The notes under the pieces: generated by a model | Seen by the model: the letters and a program-made list of their open reading frames with translations, nothing else | Told to the model about the DNA's origin: nothing | Databases searched by the model: none | In this document: in pieces, positions 37,188 through 45,764 of the stretch | Position numbering within the stretch: position 1 is the first letter of the stretch | Layout: the number at the start of each line of letters is the position of its first letter | NCBI GenBank assembly: GCA_017469545.1 | Contig: JAFUGE010000012.1 | Span: 1 to 64,000 of the forward strand | From: Clostridia bacterium | Lineage (GTDB): Bacteria; Bacillota; Clostridia; TANB77; UBA1234 | Length of the DNA stretch: 64,000 bases | Direction of reading: 5' to 3' | Program-made: the position numbers and the translations under genes

Positions 37188-37253
37188 TGTAGGGGCAGCG
37201 TAATACGCTGCCCGCGGGTCTGAAACAAATAGGGGTGTCCCTAAATGTTTCAG
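37188..37253. repeat. Family-1 hairpin followed by a TGAAACA/TGTTTCA hairpin
   Basis: 37188-37214 is a standard unit, TGTAGGGGCAGCGTAATACGCTGCCCG. 37220-37253 is a separate palindrome CTGAAACAAATAGGGG/CCCTAAATGTTTCAG. Both lie between pgk and tpiA, inside an apparent operon. Confidence 0.8.
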
Positions 37254-37273
37254 CCAAGAAAGAGGGGAGCATT

Positions 37274-38038
37274 ATGAGACGAAAGGTGATTGCAGGGAAT
37301 TGGAAGATGTACCATAATCCTGCAGAGACAAAGGAATTTTTTGAGAAATTTACGGAATTAGTAAAAGATACACCAAACGAAGTGATTATTTGTGTGCCAT
37401 ATATTGATGTGGCTGCGGCTCTTGAAAGCACGGCGGGAACGAATATTAAGATTGGAACACAAAATTTGAATCACGAGGAAGCAGGGGCGCTTACCGGAGA
37501 TGTTTCTTGTAAGATGCTTCAGGATATTGGGATTAAGTATTCGATTATCGGCCACTCAGAAAGAAGACAATACCACCACGAGACAGACGATTTTATTAAT
37601 TTAAAAATCAAGGCGGCTTTTGCGCACGATATTGTTCCCATTCTTTGTGTAGGGGAATCCTTATTGGAAAGAGAAAAAGGAATTGCGAAATACAAAATTT
37701 GCACACAAATCGTGATGGACTTTGATGGCTTAACAGCGGAGCAAGCGAAAAAAGTAGTTATTGCGTATGAGCCAATTTGGGCGATTGGCACAGGAAAGAC
37801 GGCTTCTGCAGAGGATGCGAATGAGGCTTGCAAATGGATTAGAGAAGAAATTCGCTCGCTTTATGGCGACGAAGTGGCAGATGCCATTATTATTCAATAT
37901 GGTGGAAGTGTAAAACCTACGAATGCGAAAGAGTTATTTAGTATGTCAGACATCGACGGCGGATTAGTTGGTGGCGCAAGCTTGAAACCAGAAGATTTTG
38001 CCGAGATTGTAAATTTTGAAAGGAATGAAAATATATGA
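37274..38038 (+). CDS. tpiA: Triosephosphate isomerase
   Basis: 254 residues. Starts MRRKVIAGNWKMYHNP, contains IIGHSERRQYHHE (catalytic His) and IAYEPIWAIGTGKTA (catalytic Glu, loop 6), and the phosphate-binding YGGSVKPTN and GGLVGGASL. The ATG at 37274 follows AGAGGGGAGC. Its stop overlaps the gpmI start (ATGA). Confidence 0.98.
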   Translation: MRRKVIAGNWKMYHNPAETKEFFEKFTELVKDTPNEVIICVPYIDVAAALESTAGTNIKIGTQNLNHEEAGALTGDVSCKMLQDIGIKYSIIGHSERRQYHHETDDFINLKIKAAFAHDIVPILCVGESLLEREKGIAKYKICTQIVMDFDGLTAEQAKKVVIAYEPIWAIGTGKTASAEDANEACKWIREEIRSLYGDEVADAIIIQYGGSVKPTNAKELFSMSDIDGGLVGGASLKPEDFAEIVNFERNENI

Positions 38039-39570
38039 ATAAAAGACTCGTTATGCTAGCTATTATAGACGGCTGGGGAATTAATGAAAGAGAAGAAGGA
38101 AATGCTGTAAAACTTGCCAAAACACCTAATTTAGACGCCATTATGAAGCAGTATCCTAATACAAAAATAAAAACTAGCGGTTTAGATGTAGGGCTTCCTG
38201 ACGGACAGATGGGAAATTCGGAAGTTGGTCATACCAATATCGGAGCAGGAAGAATTGTTTATCAAGAATTGACAAGAATCACGAAGTCAATTGAAGATGG
38301 CGATTTCTTCGAGAAAAAAGAATTTCTAGATGCTATCAAATATTGCAAAAAGCAAAATAGCGATTTGCATTTATATGGCTTGCTTTCAGACGGCGGAGTA
38401 CATAGCCATAATTCTCATTTGTATGCTTTGTTAGAATTATGCAAACGAGAGGATTTTAAAAATGTATATGTTCACTGCTTCTTAGATGGCAGGGATACGC
38501 CTCCGGCTTCTGGTGAGGGCTATATTACAGAATTGGAAGAGAAAATGAAAGAGCTTGGCGTAGGCAAAATTGCTTCGATTATGGGCAGATATTATGCAAT
38601 GGATAGAGATAAGAGATGGGAGAGAGTTGAGCTTGCCTATAACGCTTTGGCAAAAGGCGAGGGCTTAACAGCCAATTCAGCAATAGACGCCATTGAGGGG
38701 GCTTACCAAAGAGAAGAATTTGACGAATTTGTGAAGCCAACGGTGATCCTTGAAAATGGAAAACCTGTGGCTACTATCAAACAAAACGATTCGATTATTT
38801 TCTTTAATTTCAGGCCTGATAGAGCAAGAGAAATTACAAGAGTATTTGTGGATAAGAATTTTGATGGTTTTGAGAAGAAGTTTTTGTATGTGAATTACGT
38901 TTGTATGACTCAATACGACGAGACGATGCCGAACGTGGAAGTTGCTTTTAAACCGGAAAAAATCGAAAATACTTTTGGTGAATATATTAGTAAATTAGGA
39001 TATACGCAATTAAGAATTGCGGAGACAGAAAAATATGCGCACGTAACGTTTTTCTTCAATGGTGGAAATGAAGTAAAATACGAGGGAGAAGATAGAATTC
39101 TTGTTAATTCACCAAAGGTTGCTACTTATGATTTGCAGCCAGAAATGAGCGCGTATGAAGTGACAGATAAAGTTGTTGATGTCATTCGTAAGAGGACAGA
39201 CGACGTGATTATTTTAAACTTTGCAAATTCGGATATGGTTGGCCATACGGGCGTACTAGAAGCGGCAATCAAGGCTGTAGAAACTGTCGACGAGTGCATT
39301 GGAAAAATTGTAGACGAAGTATTAAGACAAGATGGCGTGATTTTGATTACGGCAGATCACGGAAATTCAGAGCAAATGATAGACTACACGACTGGCGAGC
39401 CTCATACGGCGCATACGACATTCCCTGTACCGCTAATTATTGCAGGGCTAGAGGGAAAAGTAGAGCTAAAAGAGGGTAAGCTTGCCGACTTAGCGCCTAC
39501 GATGTTAGATATCATGGGAGAAGAAAAACCGGCAGAAATGACGGGCGAATCATTAATTATAAAGAATTAA
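38035..39570 (+). CDS. gpmI: 2,3-Bisphosphoglycerate-independent phosphoglycerate mutase
   Basis: 511 residues. Mn-dependent alkaline-phosphatase superfamily enzyme interconverting 3- and 2-phosphoglycerate. AIIDGWGINE (metal Asp), the phospho-acceptor serine in GQMGNSEVGHTNIGAGR (about residue 62) and ITADHGNSEQM are all intact. Translationally coupled to tpiA by an ATGA overlap. Confidence 0.97.
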   Translation: MNKRLVMLAIIDGWGINEREEGNAVKLAKTPNLDAIMKQYPNTKIKTSGLDVGLPDGQMGNSEVGHTNIGAGRIVYQELTRITKSIEDGDFFEKKEFLDAIKYCKKQNSDLHLYGLLSDGGVHSHNSHLYALLELCKREDFKNVYVHCFLDGRDTPPASGEGYITELEEKMKELGVGKIASIMGRYYAMDRDKRWERVELAYNALAKGEGLTANSAIDAIEGAYQREEFDEFVKPTVILENGKPVATIKQNDSIIFFNFRPDRAREITRVFVDKNFDGFEKKFLYVNYVCMTQYDETMPNVEVAFKPEKIENTFGEYISKLGYTQLRIAETEKYAHVTFFFNGGNEVKYEGEDRILVNSPKVATYDLQPEMSAYEVTDKVVDVIRKRTDDVIILNFANSDMVGHTGVLEAAIKAVETVDECIGKIVDEVLRQDGVILITADHGNSEQMIDYTTGEPHTAHTTFPVPLIIAGLEGKVELKEGKLADLAPTMLDIMGEEKPAEMTGESLIIKN

Positions 39571-39572
39571 TC

Positions 39573-39600
39573 TGTAGGGGCAGCGTATAACGCTGCCCGC
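39573..39600. repeat. Family-1 hairpin repeat, single unit
   Basis: TGTAGGGGCAGCGTATAACGCTGCCCGC, two nt after the gpmI stop. Confidence 0.85.
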
Positions 39601-39652
39601 AACACGTTTGATGGCATATCAATGAATCGTGTGGAGCGCCACACATTGCATG

Positions 39653-39682
39653 TTGACAAAATATCCTAATTTGTTGTATAAT
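39653..39682 (+). promoter_or_regulatory. Sigma-A promoter of the orphan gene at 39744
   Basis: Perfect TTGACA at 39653-39658, an 18-nt spacer and perfect TATAAT at 39677-39682; leader of about 50 nt. A small GTGTGGAGCGCCACAC hairpin lies just upstream. Confidence 0.85.
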
Positions 39683-39743
39683 AAGTGCGTTTCTAAACAT
39701 TACTATATCGACCACCTACAATTAAAGGAGGAGGTACGAAACC

Positions 39744-40634
39744 ATGTCTCGGAGTTCGCTTTTCAAGAGCTTTAAGAGTGAGTCGAGGAATTCTTCGGCA
39801 GGGAGTGAACGGTTTGGTGATTTCCTAGAGGAAAAAGCGGTGTTGCAAGAGAAACTGCAGGATAACCTTTATGACTTCATGATGGAATCCAGTGCGGATA
39901 AGCTGGAATTTATCAAGGAAGCTGGACGGTTATCTTCTGATTTACCAGGCAGAAATCGTGAGGCGTTTGACAAGGTTCTTAATTTTTTCTGGACGGAAGT
40001 GTATGAGTGCGTTTATTCTTTTGAAGAAGTGCTTGATGCATTGTGTGATGCCTTTCCATCATATGAAAGGCTTATCTTGAAGGAAGCGTATTTAGCTTTC
40101 ATTGATGGAGAAATGCGCTACGATTCCGATTTTGTGTTACTTCTCGAGAGAATGGCGGACTATGACGAACTGGACGAGGCCAATCATTTTTCGACGGATC
40201 TTGACTTGATTTTGCCGTGTAGCCTTGAGGAACCGGTAATTAACGTCTATGATAGACTTGACGAGATTTTTGCTTCGATGTATCCGTTCTCGCCGATGGC
40301 AGACATTATTTCGGTGCTGGCGGATAGGTTCGGTGTAGACAGGGAAACGCTGGAACGTCTGGCGTTTGACAAACTTTGCACCTTGTATGCTGTCAATACG
40401 ATAAGCGATTTGATTTACAACGAATGCTTAAATGAGCTTTTCAAACTTCCCGAGGGCTATGATTTGTTCTTTGTATATGCACCAAACATCATGGCTGGGT
40501 ATGACGGCGTGCTTCTTAATAAGCTCCTGGACGACTATCAAATTCATGCGGACGTTAGGTTTCGAGCGCTAAGGGATAACGACGGGAATATTGACACGTC
40601 GCGCTATTTTGAGTACATTAAACACAAAAAGTAA
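39744..40634 (+). CDS. Orphan protein of unknown function, one-gene unit
   Basis: 296 residues starting MSRSSLFKSFKSESRNSSAG, with AAAGGAGGAGGTACG upstream. The N-terminal 20 residues are serine- and lysine-rich; the rest is acidic and helical (LEEKAVLQEKLQDNLYDFMMES, LADRFGVDRETLERLAFDKL), soluble and without cysteine clusters. I recognise no domain. Codon use (CTG, GTC, CGG, CCG) differs from gpmI and tetR on either side. The unit has a consensus promoter and a strong terminator, like those at 34856 and 56021. Confidence 0.8.
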   Translation: MSRSSLFKSFKSESRNSSAGSERFGDFLEEKAVLQEKLQDNLYDFMMESSADKLEFIKEAGRLSSDLPGRNREAFDKVLNFFWTEVYECVYSFEEVLDALCDAFPSYERLILKEAYLAFIDGEMRYDSDFVLLLERMADYDELDEANHFSTDLDLILPCSLEEPVINVYDRLDEIFASMYPFSPMADIISVLADRFGVDRETLERLAFDKLCTLYAVNTISDLIYNECLNELFKLPEGYDLFFVYAPNIMAGYDGVLLNKLLDDYQIHADVRFRALRDNDGNIDTSRYFEYIKHKK

Positions 40635-40640
40635 TTTTAC

Positions 40641-40670
40641 AAAAAGCTACTGATAATTCAGTAGCTTTTT
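40641..40670 (+). terminator. Terminator of the orphan unit at 39744
   Basis: Perfect 13-bp stem AAAAAGCTACTGA/TCAGTAGCTTTTT with a 4-nt loop. Confidence 0.9.
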
Positions 40671-40694
40671 GCATTAATAAATCACAATTCACTA

Positions 40695-40724
40695 TTGACA
40701 AAATAAAACTACATAATATATAAT
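40695..40724 (+). promoter_or_regulatory. Sigma-A promoter of the tetR-type gene
   Basis: Perfect TTGACA at 40695-40700, an 18-nt spacer and TATAAT at 40719-40724. Confidence 0.8.
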
Positions 40725-40725
40725 T

Positions 40726-40743
40726 AATTTATCATGATAAGTT
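40726..40743. promoter_or_regulatory. Palindromic operator candidate before the tetR-type gene
   Basis: AATTTATCATGATAAGTT: a perfect 12-bp palindrome TTATCATGATAA extended to 18 bp with one mismatched pair. It covers the expected transcription start, between the -10 box and the ribosome binding site, where a regulator could block its own promoter. Confidence 0.6.
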
Positions 40744-40757
40744 AGGGTGTGGAGAAT

Positions 40758-41324
40758 ATGCAGATTTTAAAGGACGATATTAAGCAAAAAATCATAGAAG
40801 TTAGCAAGAGACATTTCCATAAACGTGGATTTGAGCATACCTCTATGAATGATATTGCAAGTGATGTAGGAATTAGCACGGGAAATATTTACCGATATTT
40901 TAAGACGAAAAACCAAATTTTGAATGATATTTTAAAAAAGATTGAAGATAGAATGGAGAATGTTTTAAAAGCGATTACGGAGTCTTCCATTAAAGAAAAT
41001 TATGAGACGATATTTCACACGCTTTCAGAGGAAATTGTAAAGCTTGCTAGTGAAGAAGGAGAGTCTTTGCAGGTGTTATTTCATTGTGGGGAAATGAAGC
41101 AATTCAATGATTTTAGAGAACGAATTGTTTCGACGATTGCTAGTGCAATAGAGAAAAATTCGAAAAACGAAAAGATTAATGCACCAGTAAGAGAGGCCCT
41201 TGCCCTGTCTTTATTTGATGGATTTGCTAACATCGTGAAGGATGCGAATAACAATATTGAAGAGTTAAGAAATAATTTGAAAACATATTCGGATGTTATG
41301 GTAAAGAATATCAATTTAGAGTAA
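40758..41324 (+). CDS. TetR/AcrR family transcriptional regulator
   Basis: 188 residues from the ATG at 40758 (a GTG at 40749 is an alternative). The N-terminal helix-turn-helix reads RHFHKRGFEHTSMNDIASDVGISTGNIYRYFKTKNQILNDIL (about 15-56), typical of the family. The C-terminal helical ligand and dimer domain is not diagnostic. No efflux pump or other obvious target adjoins it; convergent trmL is next. Probably autoregulated through the palindrome at 40726. Confidence 0.92.
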   Translation: MQILKDDIKQKIIEVSKRHFHKRGFEHTSMNDIASDVGISTGNIYRYFKTKNQILNDILKKIEDRMENVLKAITESSIKENYETIFHTLSEEIVKLASEEGESLQVLFHCGEMKQFNDFRERIVSTIASAIEKNSKNEKINAPVREALALSLFDGFANIVKDANNNIEELRNNLKTYSDVMVKNINLE

Positions 41325-41363
41325 AAATATCCCCGTCATAGCTAGTTTATGACGGGGTAATAT
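41325..41363. terminator. Two-way terminator between tetR-type gene and trmL
   Basis: Stem AATATCCCCGTCATA/TATGACGGGGTAATATT with a 7-nt loop, flanked by A-rich and T-rich sides, so it can act on both convergent transcripts. Confidence 0.85.
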
Positions 41364-41864
41364 TTAATTTAAGAAATACTGACTAGTTTCTTCTAAGTTT
41401 TCAAAGTTGTGTTGACGAAGTACCTCGTACACGACAATGGCCACAGAATTAGAGAGATTAAGAGAACGAAGAGTAGGCCTCATAGGCACTCTCACGGCTT
41501 TATCAATGTATTTTAAAAGAATATCTTCTGGAAGACCTTTTGTCTCTTTACCAAAAAGAAGGAATACTTCGTCCATTTCAGAATAATCAACATCAGAATA
41601 ACATTTTTGTCCTTTGGTAGTCAAAAAGAACATATTATTTGTTTCTGGCGGATATTTTTCTAAAAAATCCTGAAAAGAATCGTGTTCTTCAATTTCTAAT
41701 TTATCCCAATAGTCAAGCCCAGCTCTTTTTACTTGTTTTTCAGAAATACTAAAAGCAAGTGGGTGCACCAAGTGGAGTTTTCCACCAGTGGCTGCGCAAG
41801 TTCTGGCAATATTTCCTGTATTTTGCGGTATTTCTGGCTCAACTAATACAACGTTTAATTTCAT
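41364..41864 (-). CDS. trmL: tRNA (cytidine(34)-2'-O)-methyltransferase
   Basis: 166 residues, SPOUT superfamily (trefoil knot). MKLNVVLVEPEIPQNTGNIARTCAATG is the signature N-terminus with motif 1, LLFGKETKGLPEDIL is motif 2 and RVPMRPTLRSLNLSNSVAIVVYE is motif 3 with the knot. Methylates the wobble base of tRNA-Leu isoacceptors in characterised species. SD GGAGGC. Confidence 0.95.
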   Translation of the reverse strand: MKLNVVLVEPEIPQNTGNIARTCAATGGKLHLVHPLAFSISEKQVKRAGLDYWDKLEIEEHDSFQDFLEKYPPETNNMFFLTTKGQKCYSDVDYSEMDEVFLLFGKETKGLPEDILLKYIDKAVRVPMRPTLRSLNLSNSVAIVVYEVLRQHNFENLEETSQYFLN

Positions 41865-41936
41865 ATATAAGCCTCCTTACAAAACAAAAATATACCATAA
41901 AATTGGGGAATATTCAATAAAAATTGATTTTTTCTA

Positions 41937-41965
41937 TTGTCAAGACGGAAATAATATGATAATAT
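41937..41965 (+). promoter_or_regulatory. Probable sigma-A promoter of secG
   Basis: TTGTCA at 41937-41942, a 17-nt spacer and TAATAT at 41960-41965. Confidence 0.6.
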
Positions 41966-41996
41966 ACTATTGTTCATTTATAGGGAGGAATAGAAA

Positions 41997-42236
41997 ATGA
42001 TAATTTTAGAAAGAATATTAGCAATATTACAAATAATTTCAGCAGTTATTGTTATGTTATTAGTTTTGTTACAATCAAATAACGAGGATGGCAGTATTGT
42101 TACTGGTGCTACGGAAAACAATAGTATGGGTATGAGCAGAGATAAAAAGCTTGCTAGACTTACAGCATATGTTGGGGCTGCATTTGTTATTCTTACGATT
42201 GCATCGTCTACAATAATGCTTGTGAATGTTAAATAA
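41997..42236 (+). CDS. secG: Preprotein translocase subunit SecG
   Basis: 79 residues. Two membrane helices (about 4-24 and 53-76) flank a hydrophilic loop with LLQSNNEDGSIVTGATENNSMG, the SecG pattern. Part of the SecYEG channel. In many Firmicutes secG is followed by rnr and smpB; here rnr follows, smpB does not. Confidence 0.93.
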   Translation: MIILERILAILQIISAVIVMLLVLLQSNNEDGSIVTGATENNSMGMSRDKKLARLTAYVGAAFVILTIASSTIMLVNVK

Positions 42237-42248
42237 TAATGACATATG

Positions 42249-42292
42249 AAGCTTGATTAGGTATTTGTAACTTAATCAAGCTTTTTGTTTTT
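42249..42292 (+). terminator. Terminator after secG
   Basis: Perfect 11-bp stem AAGCTTGATTA/TAATCAAGCTT, then TTTTTGTTTTT. Confidence 0.85.
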
Positions 42293-42296
42293 GCGT

Positions 42297-42323
42297 TGTA
42301 GGGGCAGCGTATTACGCTGCCCG
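42297..42323. repeat. Family-1 hairpin repeat, single unit
   Basis: TGTAGGGGCAGCGTATTACGCTGCCCG, directly after the secG terminator and 27 nt before rnr. Confidence 0.85.
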
Positions 42324-42349
42324 CAATAAATTTGATAAAAGGAGATAAA

Positions 42350-44284
42350 ATGGCGAAACAAACGAAAAAAGAAAAAATATATAGAGATTTATTGATTGGC
42401 ACTTTTGTTGCAAACGAAAGAGGCTTTGGTTTTGTGGAGCTTGAAAACGAAGAAGACGATATTTTTATTGCTGCAGAATATACGAAAAGTGCTATGAATG
42501 GCGATACGGTTTCGGTGAGAATTACAAAAGCTAAAGAGGGTGACAGACGCGCTGAGGGTAAGATTATCGATATTTTGAAGCGTAATGTGAAAGTCATTGT
42601 GGGAACGTATAAAAAGTCGAAAAATTTTGGTTTTGTACTACCAGACGATAGGAAAGTATTAGAAGATATCTATATTCCCAAAAATAATAGAAATAAGGCA
42701 AAGTCAAATGATAGAGTGGTTGTTGAGATTACGAAGTACCCGGACGAGCAGAAGAAAGCAGAGGGAAAAGTCATAGAAATTCTAGGAAAAACAGACGATA
42801 CGAATGTGGACCTGCTTTCGATTCTAAGGGCATACGATTATAAGCCAAAATTCCCAAAGCCTGTACAAAAAGAGGCATCACAAATCCCACAAGTCATTCA
42901 CGAACTAGAGGGAAGAGTGGACTTAAGAGAAAAAGAAATTTTTACAATTGATGGCGACGATACCAAAGATATCGATGACGCTGTGTCACTAGAAAAAATT
43001 GGAGAGAATTATTTGCTTGGCGTGCATATTGCTGACGTTAGCACATATGTCAGAGAGGGAACGCCGCTCGATAATGAAGCAATCAAGCGTGGGACAAGCG
43101 TATACCTAATTGACGCTGTCATTCCAATGCTTCCGAAAGAGCTTTCGAACGGCATTTGCAGTTTGAATCCGAGGGAGGACCGCTATGCGTTATCGATTGA
43201 TATCAAATTGGATAAAGAAGGAAATGTTTTAGAGAAGAAAATATATAAGAGTGTGATTTGTTCGCAAATACAAATGACGTACAATAAAGTATATCAAGTG
43301 ATCGAAAATGGCGAAGTGCCTGCTGGTTATGAGCCACACGTAGAGACACTTAAACGAATGAAAGAGCTAGCGACTATTTTAATTCGCAAAAGAGAGAGCA
43401 AGGGTGCCATTGATTTTGACATTCCAGAGACCAAAATTGTTTTGGACGAAAATGATAAAGTAGTAAGCATTGGTGAGCGCGAAGTCACAATTGCCAATAG
43501 AATCATTGAGCAATTTATGGTTCTTGCGAATGAATGCATTGCAGAGTTTTTCTTTGAGAAAGAAATTCCTTTTATCTATCGTGTGCACGAAAATCCTGAC
43601 GAAGATAAAGTGCAAAAGTTAAAAGTATTTTTGAACAATATGAATTGTGAAGTAGTGCTTCCGGAAAAGGTTTCGCCTAGTGATATCCAACAAGTAATGA
43701 AGGCATATCAGGGAAAAGAAGAGGAGAAGATTGTTTCCACGATGCTTTTGAGAAGTATGAGACTCGCAAAATACAGCAATGAGAATTTAGGGCATTTTGG
43801 ATTAGCACTGAAAAACTATTGTCACTTCACGTCGCCGATTAGAAGATATCCGGATTTGTTTATTCATAGAGTAATATCAGATTATTTAGCGAAAAATTTA
43901 AGTGAGAAGAAAAAGGAAAAGTACAAAAGACTTGCTGCAAGGTACGCCGAAAGTTCTTCAGATAGAGAGCGAGATGCCGAAGAAGCAGAAAGAGACTTAG
44001 AGAAGATAAAAATGTGTGAGTATATGGAAGAGCACATAGGAGAAGAATTTGAGGGTATTATTTCAAGTGTGACTGCCTTTGGATTTTTTGTAGAATTACC
44101 AAATACGATTGAAGGATTAGTGCACGTGGAAAATATGCAAGACGACTATTATTATTTTGACGAAATAAATGTAGTGCTTACAGGAAAGCACGGCAAGAAA
44201 AGCTATAAAATTGGCGATAAAGTAACGGTAAAAGCCATCAGCAGTGATCGATTTTTAAGAAGAATTGATTTTAGCATTGCATAG
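42350..44284 (+). CDS. rnr: Ribonuclease R
   Basis: 644 residues. 3'-5' exoribonuclease of the RNB family. N-terminal cold-shock-like domains (GTFVANERGFGFVELENEEDDIFI), RNB domain with TIDGDDTKDIDDAVSLE (about 200-216, catalytic Asp cluster), and a C-terminal S1 domain (GEEFEGIISSVTAFGFFVELPNTIEGLVHV). It ends soon after S1 and lacks the basic tail seen in E. coli, which accounts for the short length. SD AAGGAGAT. Confidence 0.96.
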   Translation: MAKQTKKEKIYRDLLIGTFVANERGFGFVELENEEDDIFIAAEYTKSAMNGDTVSVRITKAKEGDRRAEGKIIDILKRNVKVIVGTYKKSKNFGFVLPDDRKVLEDIYIPKNNRNKAKSNDRVVVEITKYPDEQKKAEGKVIEILGKTDDTNVDLLSILRAYDYKPKFPKPVQKEASQIPQVIHELEGRVDLREKEIFTIDGDDTKDIDDAVSLEKIGENYLLGVHIADVSTYVREGTPLDNEAIKRGTSVYLIDAVIPMLPKELSNGICSLNPREDRYALSIDIKLDKEGNVLEKKIYKSVICSQIQMTYNKVYQVIENGEVPAGYEPHVETLKRMKELATILIRKRESKGAIDFDIPETKIVLDENDKVVSIGEREVTIANRIIEQFMVLANECIAEFFFEKEIPFIYRVHENPDEDKVQKLKVFLNNMNCEVVLPEKVSPSDIQQVMKAYQGKEEEKIVSTMLLRSMRLAKYSNENLGHFGLALKNYCHFTSPIRRYPDLFIHRVISDYLAKNLSEKKKEKYKRLAARYAESSSDRERDAEEAERDLEKIKMCEYMEEHIGEEFEGIISSVTAFGFFVELPNTIEGLVHVENMQDDYYYFDEINVVLTGKHGKKSYKIGDKVTVKAISSDRFLRRIDFSIA

Positions 44285-44296
44285 CCGGAGACAAAA

Positions 44297-44325
44297 TGTA
44301 GGGGCAGCGTAAATAACGCTGCCCG
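44297..44325. repeat. Family-1 hairpin repeat, single unit
   Basis: TGTAGGGGCAGCGTAAATAACGCTGCCCG, with a 4-5 nt loop. Located between convergent rnr and the germination operon. Confidence 0.85.
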
Positions 44326-44348
44326 CACCCTACAATATGCAATCCTGA

Positions 44349-44510
44349 TTACTCTATCCAGAAGTTTGAAATAGCGAGGGCGACACAGAGGGCGGCAATC
44401 ACGATGCAAGTGATGCCGCCTATTTTGTTGCCGTCTTTTAGTTCCCATATACCATATGGTAAGGCGTAGATGGCGGATAAAATACTCATAATAAGCGTAA
44501 TGGTATGCAT
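44349..44510 (-). CDS. Small two-helix membrane protein, candidate germinant-receptor D subunit
   Basis: 53 residues starting MHTITLIMSILSAIYALPYG, with GGAGGAAGATAA before the ATG. Two hydrophobic helices (about 3-20 and 30-48) are joined by a short loop WELKDGNKIGG. It lies 12 nt downstream of gerC on the same strand, so it is very likely the last gene of the germination operon. Some Bacillus germinant-receptor operons carry a small two-helix D-subunit gene of this sort that modulates receptor function; the match here rests on size, topology and position, not on sequence comparison. Confidence 0.65.
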   Translation of the reverse strand: MHTITLIMSILSAIYALPYGIWELKDGNKIGGITCIVIAALCVALAISNFWIE

Positions 44511-44522
44511 TTATCTTCCTCC

Positions 44523-45764
44523 TTATTTTGCTTCTGTTTCTTCTGTGTAAGAGACAATTTGAGAAGCATCCAGATTTACATTGACTGTGATATCAAATTC
44601 GGCATTGGGATATATTTCGTGCCAGTCTATTTTTTCTAATTCTTCGATAGTCCAGTATTGTGGTTTTAACAATTTTCCAAAGCCAGTGATATCTGTTTTG
44701 AATTCTTTTGTTTTTTCCAGATAGTCGTTAATTAATGTTTTTAATTTCTCTTCAATTTCTTTGGCGAGCTTATACCTTGTTTCGGCTTCAAAGAAGTTGG
44801 CAGGAGTGCCTGTTGTCAAAAGTTGGGCGTAAACATTGGAGACAATCTTTATTTTGGGAATATCGTTTTCTAATGTTAGTTCGATTTGTGGCCTTTTCTT
44901 TTGCGAAATGGTGACGGTGGTTGTTTTGGTTTCGTCGTTAATGTCTGGCACTTCAAAGTTGGCAGGAGATAGCGTATTCGTTAGAATCAGATGGGGAATG
45001 ACTTCCTCGTCGAGGAGTTCTCCTACCATTGTCGTTCCAGAAAATGCAGCAATACCAATGAAGACAGGAGTGGAGTTCTCGGCTACTGTGCTTTCTTCAG
45101 CGTCGGCAGGGCCACCGCCGCCACCACCGCTATTCCCAGAAGAGCTATCTTGTTTTTTGCTATTTTCTTTTGGTTTGGCAAGTATGGCAATCGGCTGAGT
45201 ATATTTTGATTGCACATTCCAATAAAAGTCGACTAATTCTGTGCCTACATTAAAGCCACTATACGAGTGTGAAGATAGCATTAAGTCTAGATATCTCGCC
45301 GGATTTGGCTCTAGGATGGGCGTGATGGTAGTAAGAAATTCTTTGGCAGTAGACTTACAAATTACAATCGATGTCCTTGGCCTGATTTCTTTGTTAGTTA
45401 CAAAGGGATTGATATATCCTTCCAAACCTTCTTTCGCAAGTTCCTCTGAAAAAACAATCATTTTGTTTTGGGATAAATTAATTTCTTTACTGATTTCCGT
45501 ATTTGCCTGAGATACAGCTCCATACACGGAATTGGAGTCAACCGTAAGGAGCGTAGATGTTTCTTGTCCCGTGGAACTGCCCTCGCCAGAAATATTGACG
45601 GGTATGGCAATTTGAAACGTTACTTTTAAATCTTTCTCGTCGCCTTTATCGATTCCGATGGCAATGACGTATGCCAAGTCGTCTAGCTCTCTTGGATCAT
45701 AGCATCCAGCAAGCAAATAGATAAGGCAACAAGCAATAATTAGGGTACGAACTATTTTAGCCAT
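44523..45764 (-). CDS. gerC: Ger(x)C family germinant-receptor lipoprotein
   Basis: 413 residues. Starts MAKIVRTLIIACCLIYLLAGCYDPREL: a lipoprotein signal with the lipobox LLAGC, so it is anchored outside the spore inner membrane. LDDLAYVIAIGIDKGDEKDLKVTFQIAIP and the C-terminal NAEFDITVNVNLD are typical of the family. A Ser/Gly-rich insertion (about 205-222, SSSGNSGGGGGGPADAEE) is unusual. The start overlaps the gerB stop by 8 nt. Confidence 0.93.
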   Translation of the reverse strand: MAKIVRTLIIACCLIYLLAGCYDPRELDDLAYVIAIGIDKGDEKDLKVTFQIAIPVNISGEGSSTGQETSTLLTVDSNSVYGAVSQANTEISKEINLSQNKMIVFSEELAKEGLEGYINPFVTNKEIRPRTSIVICKSTAKEFLTTITPILEPNPARYLDLMLSSHSYSGFNVGTELVDFYWNVQSKYTQPIAILAKPKENSKKQDSSSGNSGGGGGGPADAEESTVAENSTPVFIGIAAFSGTTMVGELLDEEVIPHLILTNTLSPANFEVPDINDETKTTTVTISQKKRPQIELTLENDIPKIKIVSNVYAQLLTTGTPANFFEAETRYKLAKEIEEKLKTLINDYLEKTKEFKTDITGFGKLLKPQYWTIEELEKIDWHEIYPNAEFDITVNVNLDASQIVSYTEETEAK

